64,000 nt of DNA from Bacteroidales bacterium (GTDB taxonomy: Bacteria > Bacteroidota > Bacteroidia > Bacteroidales > F082): assembly GCA_017632935.1 (NCBI GenBank), contig JAGBQJ010000049.1, positions 234,986-298,985 of the forward strand. The letters run 5' to 3'. Positions 1 to 9,231 of the stretch are shown here, piece by piece. The notes below the pieces were generated by a model. That model had not been told where the DNA came from. It saw nothing but the letters and a program-made list of their open reading frames with translations, and searched no databases. The position numbers and the translations under genes are program-made. Each line of letters begins with the position of its first letter. Position 1 is the stretch's first letter.

Positions 1-10
1 GAGCGCCGAT

Positions 11-51
11 TGTCAAATTGTGTGCCATCAAGAAAAAGTGACAAAATGGCA
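11..51 (-). promoter_or_regulatory. Composite stress-type promoter motif, facing left out of the window
   Basis: Read on the minus strand, this is TGCCATTTTGTCA (51-39), 11 nt, TGGCA (27-23), five bases, then TTTGA (17-13). The same blocks with almost the same spacing stand before grpE at 25922-25961. TGGCA-N5-TTTGA has the spacing of a sigma-54 -24/-12 element but lacks its C after TTG. It implies a leftward gene just outside the window, perhaps a chaperone or protease; that identity is inferred. Confidence 0.5.
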
Positions 52-72
52 AGAGTGTACGGAAACTATTTC

Positions 73-80
73 TATTTTTG
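73..80 (+). promoter_or_regulatory. Bacteroidota -7 box (TATTTTTG)
   Basis: This matches TAnnTTTG exactly and lies 23 bases before the ATG at 103, so it gives a short leader for the adhesin-like gene. Confidence 0.6.
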
Positions 81-102
81 TGGCACCTAAACAGAACCAG
101 AT

Positions 103-2586
103 ATGAAAAAACTGTACGCTTTTATTGCGACGATGCTTCTTGCAGGAAGCGCCTTCGCCCAAGTGCTTGTCAACGAGACTTTTGAAAATGGTAACACTGT
201 TGGCCAGACCCCAGTGGGCTGGATTGGCGACGGCGGCTGGAAAGCCGGTATCACTATCCCTGACGACAACGAGGCCCGCGGCAGAAAGCCGCATACCGGT
301 GACTGGTACATGTATGCCACCTATAACACTGATGTGTGGATTTACAAAGAAATCAACGTGAACTCTGGTGACTATTACCGCGTTTCGTTCTGGTATTCCA
401 CCTGGCATGTCGACCACTTCAACTTGGAAGTGAAAGCTGGTGCCAGCGCCAATGCCTCTGCCATGACGGTCACGGCGGTGCCGATGATGGTCGTCGACAA
501 CGAGGAATATGAACAGGCCTCAGGCGTGTTTCAGGCTACGAGTTCGGGTTCCTTCTATGTGGGCTTCCACAGTGTGGCCGACAACGGACCTTGGTACTTA
601 TCCATCGACGACATTATCATTGAGCAGACCGCGCAATACAATTTCGATGTGGAGCAACTCACTGCCGACACTGCTGTCTATTTTGGCGAGCCTGCCTATC
701 TGCGTTTCCGTCTCAGCAATACGGGTTTGGAGTCCGATACCTATCATTTTACCAACACCAGTGACCTGCCGATGACGTTCTATCAGAACGGCAACCAGGT
801 GAATGAGGTCAGTTTGCCTTACAATAGTTCGGTGGAGTTGGTGGCCAAGGCAACTTTGCCGATGAACTTGAACAACAACGAAGTCGTTCACGCCACTTTC
901 GATGTCGTTTCCAGACATTCTGCCCCGACACAAAGCGCCGACTTCTCCATCACGGCCTTGGCGCCTTACGCTGATTTCCCTTTGGAGGAGGGCTTCGAGA
1001 ACGACTTCGTGCCTTTTGGCTGGCAAAACAACATTACCAACGGCACCTACGCCTTTGACAGGCGCGAATCAAGTTCCACCCCGAGTGCTATGCCGCATGA
1101 AGGAAGCCGATACATGGCCCGATTCTATACCTATACCAATCCCGAAGATTGCTCGGCTGAACTGGTCTCGCCTAAGTTAGAACTGAACGCAAACGACAAC
1201 CTCGTCCGCTTCTGGATCTACCGCAACAGCAACCCGAACATCAACCGTCCCGACCGTATCAATGTGTACTATAATACGGTACCGAGTTCAGAAGGTGGCC
1301 AATTGTTAGGCACCGTCCACCGCTGCACCTATTTAGAGCCTGTCGTCACCTATGTGGATGACTGGTATGAGTATGCCTTCACCTTCGACAGCCCAACAGG
1401 TTATGGCTTTATCATTTTTGAGGGTGTGAGCGGCTATGGTTGGGATCTCCTTATTGACGACATCTTCATCGACAATTCTTCGATTGACACCAACCCGCCT
1501 ACGATAGTCTCTGTTTCAGGCAACCAAACCTATGCCGACACCGAGATGAACCTTACCTTGCGTGTTCATGATGCCTCGAGAATGCCTTCCACTTTGGCAG
1601 CCACCTATACCATTTGGGGTCACGATCATGAATTGACTTTCACCCAAGCGGGTAAAGGTAACTACGACTACACCGCCACCATCCCGGCTTACGACAACCA
1701 CACTCACGGTACACTGACCGTACAGCTTGTGGATGCCTTGGGCAACAGCGCCCTTTCGGAGGAAATCCCGATTCGTTGGGACTATCAGCGGCCTTTGCTT
1801 TATGAGACCTTTGAGGAATGCAGCCTGTATGGTCTACCCGAGGACTGGACCACAGACGGCAACCCGACCTGGTGGGATTGGTCTTTCCAAGGAACAGTAT
1901 ATTATACAGACTATTACGAAGAAGATTTCGTTGTGTCACCTCATCGCGGCAACAAGCAGGCCGTTTTGGAGTGGGATAGCAGCGACAGCCCATCAGCGCA
2001 GGATCAAACCTTGATTACACCTGTGTTGACCATCACCAGACCGACCGTGTTGCAGTTCTGGACCTGGGTGCAGTACGGCACCGACGGATATGACCGTTTT
2101 GTGGTACGTGTGTATGACACTTACAACGGTACCTGGGATGACAAATGGGATGCCGCCGACATGCCTTATGGCCAAATCAACGCCTACGATGAGCCGGTTT
2201 CCATCAACTTGGACGAGTACATCGGACGTAATATCAAGATCGGATTCAGAGGATATAACACCATGGGCGATTTTTTGGCCTTCGACTGGTTCGTTGATGA
2301 TGTGAAGGTTGTCCCGACTGATACTACCGACGTGAATGTGAATGAAATGGCTAATCTGAAGTTTAATGTCTATCCCAATCCAGCAAAGGACAAGGTCGTC
2401 ATCGAGGCACAAAGCAGCATTCAGCAGGTGACGTTGATGGGCATAAAGGGAGAGTTGCTTGAGGACAGGAAGACGAATGCCAACAAAGTCGAACTGAATT
2501 TGGAAGGCTATTCCAAAGGCATTTATGTCGTCCGCGTTGTGACCGAAAACGGCGTGGCTGCGCAAAAGATTAATTTGATTGAATAA
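103..2586 (+). CDS. Secreted cleaved-adhesin (choice-of-anchor J) protein with T9SS type A sorting domain
   Basis: 827 residues. The Sec signal peptide MKKLYAFIATMLLAGSAFA is followed by three cleaved-adhesin/MAM-like beta-sandwich modules at about 20-175, 285-445 and 575-755; each opens with an E-x-F/G-F-E type segment and contains paired Trp/Asp-rich strands. Between them are CARDB-like and immunoglobulin-like stretches. The last ~80 residues (from VYPNPAKDKVVIE) are a type A T9SS sorting domain, so the protein should cross the outer membrane and be anchored to the cell surface or released. Cleaved-adhesin modules occur in gingipain-type adhesins and bind host or glycan ligands; the ligand here is unknown. 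It is a single-gene unit with its own promoter and terminator. Confidence 0.9.
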   Translation: MKKLYAFIATMLLAGSAFAQVLVNETFENGNTVGQTPVGWIGDGGWKAGITIPDDNEARGRKPHTGDWYMYATYNTDVWIYKEINVNSGDYYRVSFWYSTWHVDHFNLEVKAGASANASAMTVTAVPMMVVDNEEYEQASGVFQATSSGSFYVGFHSVADNGPWYLSIDDIIIEQTAQYNFDVEQLTADTAVYFGEPAYLRFRLSNTGLESDTYHFTNTSDLPMTFYQNGNQVNEVSLPYNSSVELVAKATLPMNLNNNEVVHATFDVVSRHSAPTQSADFSITALAPYADFPLEEGFENDFVPFGWQNNITNGTYAFDRRESSSTPSAMPHEGSRYMARFYTYTNPEDCSAELVSPKLELNANDNLVRFWIYRNSNPNINRPDRINVYYNTVPSSEGGQLLGTVHRCTYLEPVVTYVDDWYEYAFTFDSPTGYGFIIFEGVSGYGWDLLIDDIFIDNSSIDTNPPTIVSVSGNQTYADTEMNLTLRVHDASRMPSTLAATYTIWGHDHELTFTQAGKGNYDYTATIPAYDNHTHGTLTVQLVDALGNSALSEEIPIRWDYQRPLLYETFEECSLYGLPEDWTTDGNPTWWDWSFQGTVYYTDYYEEDFVVSPHRGNKQAVLEWDSSDSPSAQDQTLITPVLTITRPTVLQFWTWVQYGTDGYDRFVVRVYDTYNGTWDDKWDAADMPYGQINAYDEPVSINLDEYIGRNIKIGFRGYNTMGDFLAFDWFVDDVKVVPTDTTDVNVNEMANLKFNVYPNPAKDKVVIEAQSSIQQVTLMGIKGELLEDRKTNANKVELNLEGYSKGIYVVRVVTENGVAAQKINLIE

Positions 2587-2607
2587 GAGAGTAGCGCTTA
2601 TTAAAGA

Positions 2608-2648
2608 AGCAACGGCCAACCATGATTATGGCTGGCCGTCTGCTTTTT
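2608..2648 (+). terminator. Intrinsic terminator after the adhesin-like gene
   Basis: A G+C-rich hairpin (ACGGCCA..CCAT, GATT loop, ATGG..TGGCCGT) is followed by CTGCTTTTT. It lies 22 bases after the stop codon, between convergent genes. Confidence 0.8.
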
Positions 2649-2661
2649 GTGGGTCAGGACG

Positions 2662-3030
2662 TTAGTCGTCCAAGTCGAAATCGCACCCCATTTTTTCGGC
2701 TTTTTGTTTCGCTACCTCCATGAGGTTTTCTGCAATCTTTTCGATTTGTTCGTTCTCTTTTTCGGTCATCTTTTCATCAGCGGTGTATTGATCGCCACCA
2801 AGGCCGACGGCAAGACTTCCGAGCAGCAGCGTAAATGATGCTTCTTGCAACTTGTCGCAATCGTCGGCGTCTTTGATCATCTTTTCGATTTCATCATACG
2901 CTTTCTTGACTTCGGTGTATTGCTTGGTGCCTTTCGAGCTGACGCTTTTGCTAGCTCCGTCACCGCCTCCGCATTGCGTGAAGGCGAACATCATGATACC
3001 CGCAAGGGCAATAATCATGGTCTTTTTCAT
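2662..3030 (-). CDS. Small lipoprotein of unknown function
   Basis: 122 residues. The signal peptide ends in a lipobox-like FTQC (Cys20), so the mature protein should be lipidated and tethered in the periplasm or at the outer membrane. After a short Gly/Ser linker come charged amphipathic helices rich in Lys and Glu, with a small hydrophobic stretch at about 68-78 (LLLGSLAVGLGG) that is too weak for a secure membrane segment. I do not recognise a family. It is transcribed on its own from a TATTTTTG box at 3083-3076, divergent from the M28 peptidase. Confidence 0.75.
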   Translation of the reverse strand: MKKTMIIALAGIMMFAFTQCGGGDGASKSVSSKGTKQYTEVKKAYDEIEKMIKDADDCDKLQEASFTLLLGSLAVGLGGDQYTADEKMTEKENEQIEKIAENLMEVAKQKAEKMGCDFDLDD

Positions 3031-3075
3031 AGTGTAAATGTTTAAAGTGTTGATGATTGTGATTGTTAAACGCTA

Positions 3076-3083
3076 CAAAAATA
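3076..3083 (-). promoter_or_regulatory. -7 box for the small lipoprotein gene
   Basis: TATTTTTG on the minus strand, about 45 bases before the start at 3030. Confidence 0.6.
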
Positions 3084-3124
3084 GTAAAAAAGCGGAAACG
3101 TCAAGGGCTGTATTATTATTTTCC

Positions 3125-3132
3125 TATTTTTG
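3125..3132 (+). promoter_or_regulatory. -7 box for the M28 peptidase gene
   Basis: TATTTTTG, 48 bases before the ATG at 3181. It stands back to back with the leftward box at 3076-3083. Confidence 0.6.
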
Positions 3133-3180
3133 CACCAAATTATATTGAAAGGATTCAAAACATATTTAAAATACAGCAAT

Positions 3181-4698
3181 ATGAAAAAACTACTATTAAC
3201 TTTGATTGTACTGGCCATGTCCATGGTGACAATGGCAGGCCATTTCGTGATGCTTCCTTATTCGGGTCGCGCCGAACTGGAAAAACACTTCTCTGATCCC
3301 AACCTGACGGTGCATTTCTATACCGATTCGGAAATCTTTGCCACGGTCGAACGTTTCGATGCCGGTACGATGGTCATGATTGACAATCAAGCCTTTGAGG
3401 ACAACGATGTTTACACTTTGGTGTATTGTCCGAAGAGTGAACAACAGCGTTACGACGCGCTGTATGCAACGGAAAACTATGTCGTTGTGAGAGGCTCGGT
3501 TATGCCATACAAAAACGATGGTGCTGTTGCTATCTTCAACAAAAAGGCCAACTTGTCCCGCCTGACCCGTGACTTCCCACAGGTGATGGAGGAAAACCCG
3601 ACCATCCGCGAGATGCTGGAACAGGTGAACATGGACTCACTGGAGGCCACGGTGCAGCACTTGCAGAATTACGGCAGCCGTCTTTGGAACTCTGAAAACG
3701 CCTTTGCCGTTTCCGACTGGATTGCGGGGCGCATGCAGGCGCTCGGTTTGGAGGTGGAGCAACAGCCTTTCTATGCCAATACTTGGTATGGTAGCGGTGA
3801 GGCGGCACCCAATGTCATCGGCATTCAGCGTGGTACGCTCTATCCCGACACCTACGTGGTCTGTGGCAGCCACTTCGACTCGTTCTCGTGGGAGGCCTAT
3901 AGTGGTGGCCTGGCTCCTGGCGCCGACGATAACGCCACGGGTGTGGCCAGCGTTTTGGAGAGCGCGAGAATCATGACCCAATATGAGTTTGAATACAGCA
4001 TCATCTATTGCGCCTATGGCTGCGAGGAAATGGGTCTCTACGGCAGCGAGGCCTACGCTTCGCGTTGCCAAGAAGAGGGCATGGACATCATCGGCTATTT
4101 CAACAACGACATGAACGGATACCTGAATCCTGGCGACCCAATCCATATCGACTGCATTTATCCCAATTCGGTGGAGCCCATTGGCACCTATTACATGAAT
4201 GTCGGCAGCGTCTATTATCCCGAGCTGCCCATCCGTCACGTCAACTTCAACCAAGGCGACAGCGACCATACTTCATTCAATAACCATGGCTATATGGGTA
4301 TCTATCCCTTTGAGGACTACCAGAACTACAGCCCATACATTCACACGCCCAACGACTTGATTGGCACGAGTGTGACAAGCTTCGAAATGTCGCAGCAATA
4401 TTGTCAGATGAATATCGCTTGTCTTGCAGAAATTGCCAAATTGGATTTTGATGATGTCAACGAGTTTGAAAGTGGTAGCATGTTGGTATATCCCAATCCT
4501 TCCAACGGCATCTTCAACCTTAATCTCGGCGAAGGCCAATGGGACATTGAAGTCTATGACATCACGGGCCGCAAGGTCTATGAAAACCGTATGGAAGGCC
4601 GCTCTGCACTCGAGCTGGGCCAGTGCCTTAAGGGGATTTATTTCCTGAAAGCCTCCAACGAAAGCAGAAGCCTGACTACGAAAGTCGTGATACAATAA
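3181..4698 (+). CDS. Secreted M28 family zinc aminopeptidase with T9SS sorting domain
   Basis: 505 residues from the ATG that opens the signal peptide (MKKLLLTLIVLAMSMVTMAG). An in-frame ATG 17 codons upstream would put a non-signal sequence first and overlaps the promoter region. Di-zinc M28 ligands are visible in order: His in CGSHFDSFSW, Asp in PGADDNATG, the Glu-Glu pair in GCEEMGLYGS, Asp in FNNDMNGY and His in DSDHTSF. The C-terminus from about 430 (VYPNPSNGIFNLNL onward) is a T9SS sorting domain. It is expected to trim N-terminal residues from peptides at the cell surface. The methyltransferase gene follows after 29 bases and may be cotranscribed. Confidence 0.92.
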   Translation: MKKLLLTLIVLAMSMVTMAGHFVMLPYSGRAELEKHFSDPNLTVHFYTDSEIFATVERFDAGTMVMIDNQAFEDNDVYTLVYCPKSEQQRYDALYATENYVVVRGSVMPYKNDGAVAIFNKKANLSRLTRDFPQVMEENPTIREMLEQVNMDSLEATVQHLQNYGSRLWNSENAFAVSDWIAGRMQALGLEVEQQPFYANTWYGSGEAAPNVIGIQRGTLYPDTYVVCGSHFDSFSWEAYSGGLAPGADDNATGVASVLESARIMTQYEFEYSIIYCAYGCEEMGLYGSEAYASRCQEEGMDIIGYFNNDMNGYLNPGDPIHIDCIYPNSVEPIGTYYMNVGSVYYPELPIRHVNFNQGDSDHTSFNNHGYMGIYPFEDYQNYSPYIHTPNDLIGTSVTSFEMSQQYCQMNIACLAEIAKLDFDDVNEFESGSMLVYPNPSNGIFNLNLGEGQWDIEVYDITGRKVYENRMEGRSALELGQCLKGIYFLKASNESRSLTTKVVIQ

Positions 4699-4727
4699 GT
4701 GACGAAATAATACCAGAAATCTTAACC

Positions 4728-5897
4728 ATGTCGGAAAACCTTGATCGATTCTTGAATCGTGTGGCCGAGGCTGCCGAACAAAGCACCTTGGTGAAAATGA
4801 CACTGAGCAAGCCCGCACAAAAGCATGACGAGTTGCGCAATATCTATGTCAAGCCTGTGCTGATTAAGGAGAAGCGCCTTTTTGCCTTCACTTACCATTA
4901 CGAACGACGTGATGAGGTGAAGAACTATGATGCTGCGCAGATGCTTGCCATTTTAGGGGATATGCTGCCCGCGCGCTTCCTGAATGCTGTGCTGTTCACG
5001 GTGGATGAGGATGTCACGCTGCTTGTCTCAAACAAGGGCAAGGCGACGATTCAGACCAAGAAAGTTCAGGAATGTCGCGAACAGAACCTGGAACACGACA
5101 AGCAGAAAGCCCGCCTCATCAATCCGGCCAATCCATGGTGGTACCAACTTGGCTTGACCACGCGTGAGGGCAAGATCACCGCCGACATGCAGCATAAGTT
5201 CAAGCAGATTTACAAGTACGCCGAGATTGTGGAGAGCCTCATCAAGCCGATGAAGTTTGAGGGCACCGTTCACATCGCCGACATGGGGGCAGGGAAGGGG
5301 TACCTCACTTTTGCCCTTCATGAATTGTTGACGCAGAGGCTGAACATGGACGTCAACATCAAAGGCGTGGAGATCCGTCCCGACTTGGTGCTGAAAATCA
5401 ACGAGATCATTAAGGCGGACAACTTAGAGGGTTTGGAGTTCGTGGAGAGCAGCATCGAGGCCTATCATCCCGAAAAATTAGATGTGCTGATTGCACTTCA
5501 TGCATGCAATACCGCTACCGACGATGCCATCGCCTCGGGCATTCGTGCTGGTGCGGATCTGATTGTCTGCGCGCCATGCTGCCACAAGCAAATCCGTCAG
5601 GAGATGGAACGTTCGGGCAAGGTGGATGCCATCACGCGTTATGGAATCTTCCTCGAACGCCAAGCCGTGATGGTTACCGACACCATCCGTGCCTTGGTTT
5701 TGGAGTATTTCGGCTACAAGACTCAGGTGATGGAGTTCATTGAGATGGAACACACGCCGAAGAATGTGTTGCTGGTGGGCAGAAAGACGTCGAAAAACGC
5801 GAAAGACCCGAAAATTTTGCAGCAAATCAAGGACTTGAAGCGGCAATATGGCATTGAGACACACTATCTTGAAACAGTATTAGGTTTAAATACTTAA
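4728..5897 (+). CDS. Class I SAM-dependent methyltransferase, substrate unknown
   Basis: 389 residues, cytoplasmic. The N-terminal ~150 residues form an alpha/beta domain without a motif I know. The SAM-binding motif I is clear at about 185-200 (ADMGAGKGYLTFAL), followed by an acidic residue at the end of strand 2 (GVEIRPD) and ALHACNTATDDAI. A PCCHKQ motif near 285 is characteristic of a conserved but poorly studied methyltransferase group, also seen in eukaryotic GSTCD-type proteins, where Cys-Cys-His may contact the substrate; RNA is a reasonable guess. It has no promoter of its own and follows the M28 peptidase, although the two products act in different compartments. Confidence 0.8.
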   Translation: MSENLDRFLNRVAEAAEQSTLVKMTLSKPAQKHDELRNIYVKPVLIKEKRLFAFTYHYERRDEVKNYDAAQMLAILGDMLPARFLNAVLFTVDEDVTLLVSNKGKATIQTKKVQECREQNLEHDKQKARLINPANPWWYQLGLTTREGKITADMQHKFKQIYKYAEIVESLIKPMKFEGTVHIADMGAGKGYLTFALHELLTQRLNMDVNIKGVEIRPDLVLKINEIIKADNLEGLEFVESSIEAYHPEKLDVLIALHACNTATDDAIASGIRAGADLIVCAPCCHKQIRQEMERSGKVDAITRYGIFLERQAVMVTDTIRALVLEYFGYKTQVMEFIEMEHTPKNVLLVGRKTSKNAKDPKILQQIKDLKRQYGIETHYLETVLGLNT

Positions 5898-5993
5898 TTT
5901 TCGCTGAAAAAGTGCCGAACATTCAGAAATATTTCGTAATTTCGTGGACTTTTAGAAAACGACAGAATTTAATCATTTAAAATAATAAGAATC

Positions 5994-7019
5994 ATGCAAA
6001 ACATCGATTGGGCAAATTTAACATTTGGTTATTATCCAACGAATTACAATGTCCGCTGCTATTTCCGCAACGGTAAATGGGGCGAATTGGAAATCAGCTC
6101 CGAAACTTCAATCAACATCCACATGGCAGCCACTTGCCTGCACTATGGTCAGGAAGCCTTCGAAGGCTTGAAGGCATATCGCGGTAAGGACGGCAAGGTG
6201 CGTGTGTTTCGCTGGGACGAGAACTGCAAGCGTTTGCAGCGTTCGGCTCAAGGCATCATGATGGCTGAGGTCCCGCAAGAGAAGTTCTGGGAAGCCGTCG
6301 AGAAGGTCATCCGCCTCAATGCCGATTTCATCCCGCCTTATGAGACGGGTGCTTCGCTCTATCTCCGTCCGCTGCTGATTGGCACGGGCGCCCGCGTGGG
6401 TGTGAAACCCGCTGACGAGTACTTGTTCATGATCTTCGTGACGCCTGTTGGTCCTTATTTCAAGGGCGGCTTCATGGCCAACCCCTACGTCATCACGCGC
6501 AAGTACGACCGCGCTGCTCCGCTGGGTACCGGTACTTACAAGGTCGGTGGCAACTATGCCGCTTCTTTGCGTCCGCACGTTGAGGCCTGCCATGGTGGCG
6601 AGTATGCCTGCGAGTTCTATCTCGACGCCAAGGAGAAGAAGTACATCGACGAGGCTGGCGCTGCCAACTTCTTCGGCATCAAGGACAATACATACATCAC
6701 ACCTCAGAGCACGTCCATCCTGCCTTCTATCACCAACAAGAGCCTCATGCAGCTGGCAGAGAGCATCGGTATGAAGGTCGAGCGTCGTCCCATCGCTGAA
6801 GAGGAATTGGCCACCTTCGAAGAGGCTGGCGCATGCGGCACCGCTGCCGTCATTAGCCCTATTTCGCGTATCGACGACCCCGAAAACGGTAAATCATACC
6901 AGTTTGGCGATGGCAAACCCGGCCCGTGGAGCCTCAAACTTTACAACAAACTCCGTGGCATCCAATATGGCACCGAGCCCGATGAATTCGGTTGGACGAC
7001 CGTCATCGAAGGCCTCTAA
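5994..7019 (+). CDS. ilvE: Branched-chain amino acid aminotransferase
   Basis: 341 residues. This is a PLP fold type IV enzyme that interconverts Leu, Ile and Val with their 2-oxo acids, using glutamate and 2-oxoglutarate (EC 2.6.1.42). Lys183 in GTGTYKVGGNYAAS is the Schiff-base lysine. The N-terminal segment with YGQEAFEGLKAYRG is the usual substrate-side motif, and EEAGACGTAAVISP near the C-terminus binds the PLP phosphate. The length and longer N-terminus fit the BCAT2-like subgroup rather than the E. coli form. It stands alone with a terminator behind; the only nearby promoter candidate is a weak TAATTTCG at 5937-5944. Confidence 0.95.
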   Translation: MQNIDWANLTFGYYPTNYNVRCYFRNGKWGELEISSETSINIHMAATCLHYGQEAFEGLKAYRGKDGKVRVFRWDENCKRLQRSAQGIMMAEVPQEKFWEAVEKVIRLNADFIPPYETGASLYLRPLLIGTGARVGVKPADEYLFMIFVTPVGPYFKGGFMANPYVITRKYDRAAPLGTGTYKVGGNYAASLRPHVEACHGGEYACEFYLDAKEKKYIDEAGAANFFGIKDNTYITPQSTSILPSITNKSLMQLAESIGMKVERRPIAEEELATFEEAGACGTAAVISPISRIDDPENGKSYQFGDGKPGPWSLKLYNKLRGIQYGTEPDEFGWTTVIEGL

Positions 7020-7044
7020 TTCCAAGGCTTTTGAAAAAAGTTTC

Positions 7045-7076
7045 AAAAAATGCGTCACAATGTGGCGCATTTTTTT
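7045..7076 (+). terminator. Intrinsic terminator of ilvE
   Basis: AAAAAATGCGTCACA/TGTGGCGCATTTTTTT forms a hairpin (one internal mismatch) with a U-run, starting 26 bases after the ilvE stop. Confidence 0.8.
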
Positions 7077-7086
7077 AATTAATGTG

Positions 7087-7094
7087 TATTTTTG
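7087..7094 (+). promoter_or_regulatory. -7 box for the Omp28-like gene
   Basis: TATTTTTG, 37 bases before the ATG at 7131 and directly after the ilvE terminator. Confidence 0.6.
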
Positions 7095-7130
7095 TGGCGG
7101 AAAAGTATTAATCAACTAATCTATAACACT

Positions 7131-9179
7131 ATGAAGAAATTTACCTTTGCCTTAATGGCTTTGCTGGCCTTCACTTTCTCGTTGAAAGCTCAGCAGTATG
7201 TATCAACTGATCCTGCCAACAGGAACGTCATCATTGAAGAGTTTACAGGACGTAATTGCGGTTATTGCCCAATTGGCCATCGTATTACGCATGAGCTTAT
7301 GGAGGCTCACCCTGGACGTGTGTGGGCTATCAATGTACACTGCACGAGTTTGTCCCCCACGTCTTCCCCTAATCTGAACGTCAATGAGGGTCATAGCATT
7401 GCTAATGGATTCAACTTTGATGGTATCCCTATGGGAATGATTAACCGTCATTCTGGGACAGCTGCCGAAACAAGTCAATTTACCAGTTTGACAAATAATC
7501 AGTTGAATCAGGCAGCCGAATGTAATGTGGGCGGTATCGTGGCTGTTAATCCTGAAACCCGTGTAGCCACGATTACTGTGGAAGTGTATTACACTGGAAA
7601 TAGTAGCCAACCGACGAACTATCTTACTATTGCTATGGTTCAGGATAGCATCATTGGCTCGCAGTCTGACTATGGTGACTACAACCCTGGAGGTTGGGTG
7701 TCTCCAGGACAATATTCACACATGCATGTTTTGCGTGACATTGTTACCAACAACATTTGGGGTGATGAAGTCACTCCTACTACACAGGGCTCACTTGTGG
7801 TACTTAACTACACGTATGAAATCCCTGAAACCATAGGGTCGCCTAACGGTGTCGAAGTTGACTTGGACAACATTCATTTTCTGGCTTTCGTAACACAGCA
7901 GTATCAAGGTACGCCAACCCGTCCAATCCTTAACGGTTGTCAACTTGATATGGTGCAAGGCGTCGACGAACCCATCTATCCCATCATCAATGGCATCAAC
8001 CAAGTGGGTGGTTCCACATGTACACATACCAAGGATATTGAGGTGAGCATCCAGAACATTGGTATTGAGACCTTAACTTCGATGACGCTTGAGGTTGAGT
8101 TTGAAGGGAATACCCAAACCATCAACTGGGAAGGTGAACTGCCTCAGTATGGTTCGGAAAAGATTCGCACCACCTTGGAGGTGCCGTTTGGTACTTATCC
8201 GGTCCATGTGACCCTTACCGAAGCCAATGGCGAGCCTTTGGAGAAAGAAGCCAATAGCTCGATCAGTTGCATCGAGTGGGCCAATCTTGAAACCGAGAAC
8301 GAGGAAGAGGAATTGACTCTTGAACTCATGCAAGACAAGTTCGGTAACCATATTACATGGGAATTCACGGCTTCAGATGGTACTGTATTGGGATCCGGTG
8401 GTCCTTACTCCATGCTTGCCAGCGGTACGGGAACGCAACTTCACATTGAGCATGTAACTGTTCCGGCCGATGAGTGCGTGAAATTCACGATACGTGACCA
8501 AAATGGCAATGGCATTTGCTGTTCGTTTGGCCAAGGTTATTACATTGTGAAGGATAGTGAAGGCAATGTGTTGTTTGGTGATGAGAACGATGGACAGTTT
8601 GGCGAGTCGGCTTCTCATCTGATTTCGGTGGGAGGCGCACAGGTCCAAGTGGAAATCAGTGAAACTGAAGTCGCCAATGTGGATTCCAACCACGCTGATT
8701 TTGCTGCACATTTGACTTATGATGGTTATCCTGATGAGGTGGGCTTCTCTTGCCGCAAGGTGACCAGTTCAGAGCCGATGATTATTGAAGGTACTCTTAA
8801 CGAATTCCGCAATATCCTGGGCTATACGGATGATCTCGAACAATCCAGCATTTATGTCGTGAGAGCCTTTGCTGTTATCAACGGTGAGACCTATTATGGC
8901 TCTGAAACCACATTCCAGACCATGCCAGATGGTGTCGCAGAGCTTGAGCAGAGCCTGAAGATTTATCCCAACCCGACCACGGGTGTGCTCAACATCCAAG
9001 GCGAAGGCATGACCAGCATCGAGGTTTACAATGCTGTCGGTCAACGCGTGATGACGCAGGTCGTCAATGGCAACGACATCCAACTGAATACGGAGAGTCT
9101 CAACAACGGCATTTACTTCCTCCGTATCCATGCCAACGATGGCAATGTGCTGAATAGCACCTTCTCAGTGGCTCGTTAA
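7131..9179 (+). CDS. Omp28-like secreted protein with thioredoxin-like CGYC site and T9SS sorting domain
   Basis: 682 residues from the ATG of the signal peptide MKKFTFALMALLAFTFSLKA; an upstream in-frame ATG at 7092 overlaps the promoter. The first ~200 mature residues resemble the Omp28 family, whose core is a thioredoxin-like fold. The segment FTGRNCGYCPIGH carries a CxxC redox pair soon after the first strand, as in thioredoxins. Beta-sandwich modules follow (CARDB-like near 295-385, another near 395-510). The last ~80 residues, from KIYPNPTTGVLNIQGEG, are a T9SS sorting domain. It is likely surface exposed. Whether the CGYC pair is redox active outside the cell is not known. Confidence 0.87.
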   Translation: MKKFTFALMALLAFTFSLKAQQYVSTDPANRNVIIEEFTGRNCGYCPIGHRITHELMEAHPGRVWAINVHCTSLSPTSSPNLNVNEGHSIANGFNFDGIPMGMINRHSGTAAETSQFTSLTNNQLNQAAECNVGGIVAVNPETRVATITVEVYYTGNSSQPTNYLTIAMVQDSIIGSQSDYGDYNPGGWVSPGQYSHMHVLRDIVTNNIWGDEVTPTTQGSLVVLNYTYEIPETIGSPNGVEVDLDNIHFLAFVTQQYQGTPTRPILNGCQLDMVQGVDEPIYPIINGINQVGGSTCTHTKDIEVSIQNIGIETLTSMTLEVEFEGNTQTINWEGELPQYGSEKIRTTLEVPFGTYPVHVTLTEANGEPLEKEANSSISCIEWANLETENEEEELTLELMQDKFGNHITWEFTASDGTVLGSGGPYSMLASGTGTQLHIEHVTVPADECVKFTIRDQNGNGICCSFGQGYYIVKDSEGNVLFGDENDGQFGESASHLISVGGAQVQVEISETEVANVDSNHADFAAHLTYDGYPDEVGFSCRKVTSSEPMIIEGTLNEFRNILGYTDDLEQSSIYVVRAFAVINGETYYGSETTFQTMPDGVAELEQSLKIYPNPTTGVLNIQGEGMTSIEVYNAVGQRVMTQVVNGNDIQLNTESLNNGIYFLRIHANDGNVLNSTFSVAR

Positions 9180-9198
9180 GTAGCCTACTGGATGTAAC

Positions 9199-9231
9199 GA
9201 AAAAAGCCGCTTCATCAAAGCGGCTTTTTTC
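9199..9231. terminator. Bidirectional terminator between convergent genes
   Basis: CGAAAAAAGCCGCTT, CATCA loop, AAGCGGCTTTTTTCG: symmetrical hairpin with A-run and U-run that serves the Omp28-like gene and pyrF. Confidence 0.85.
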
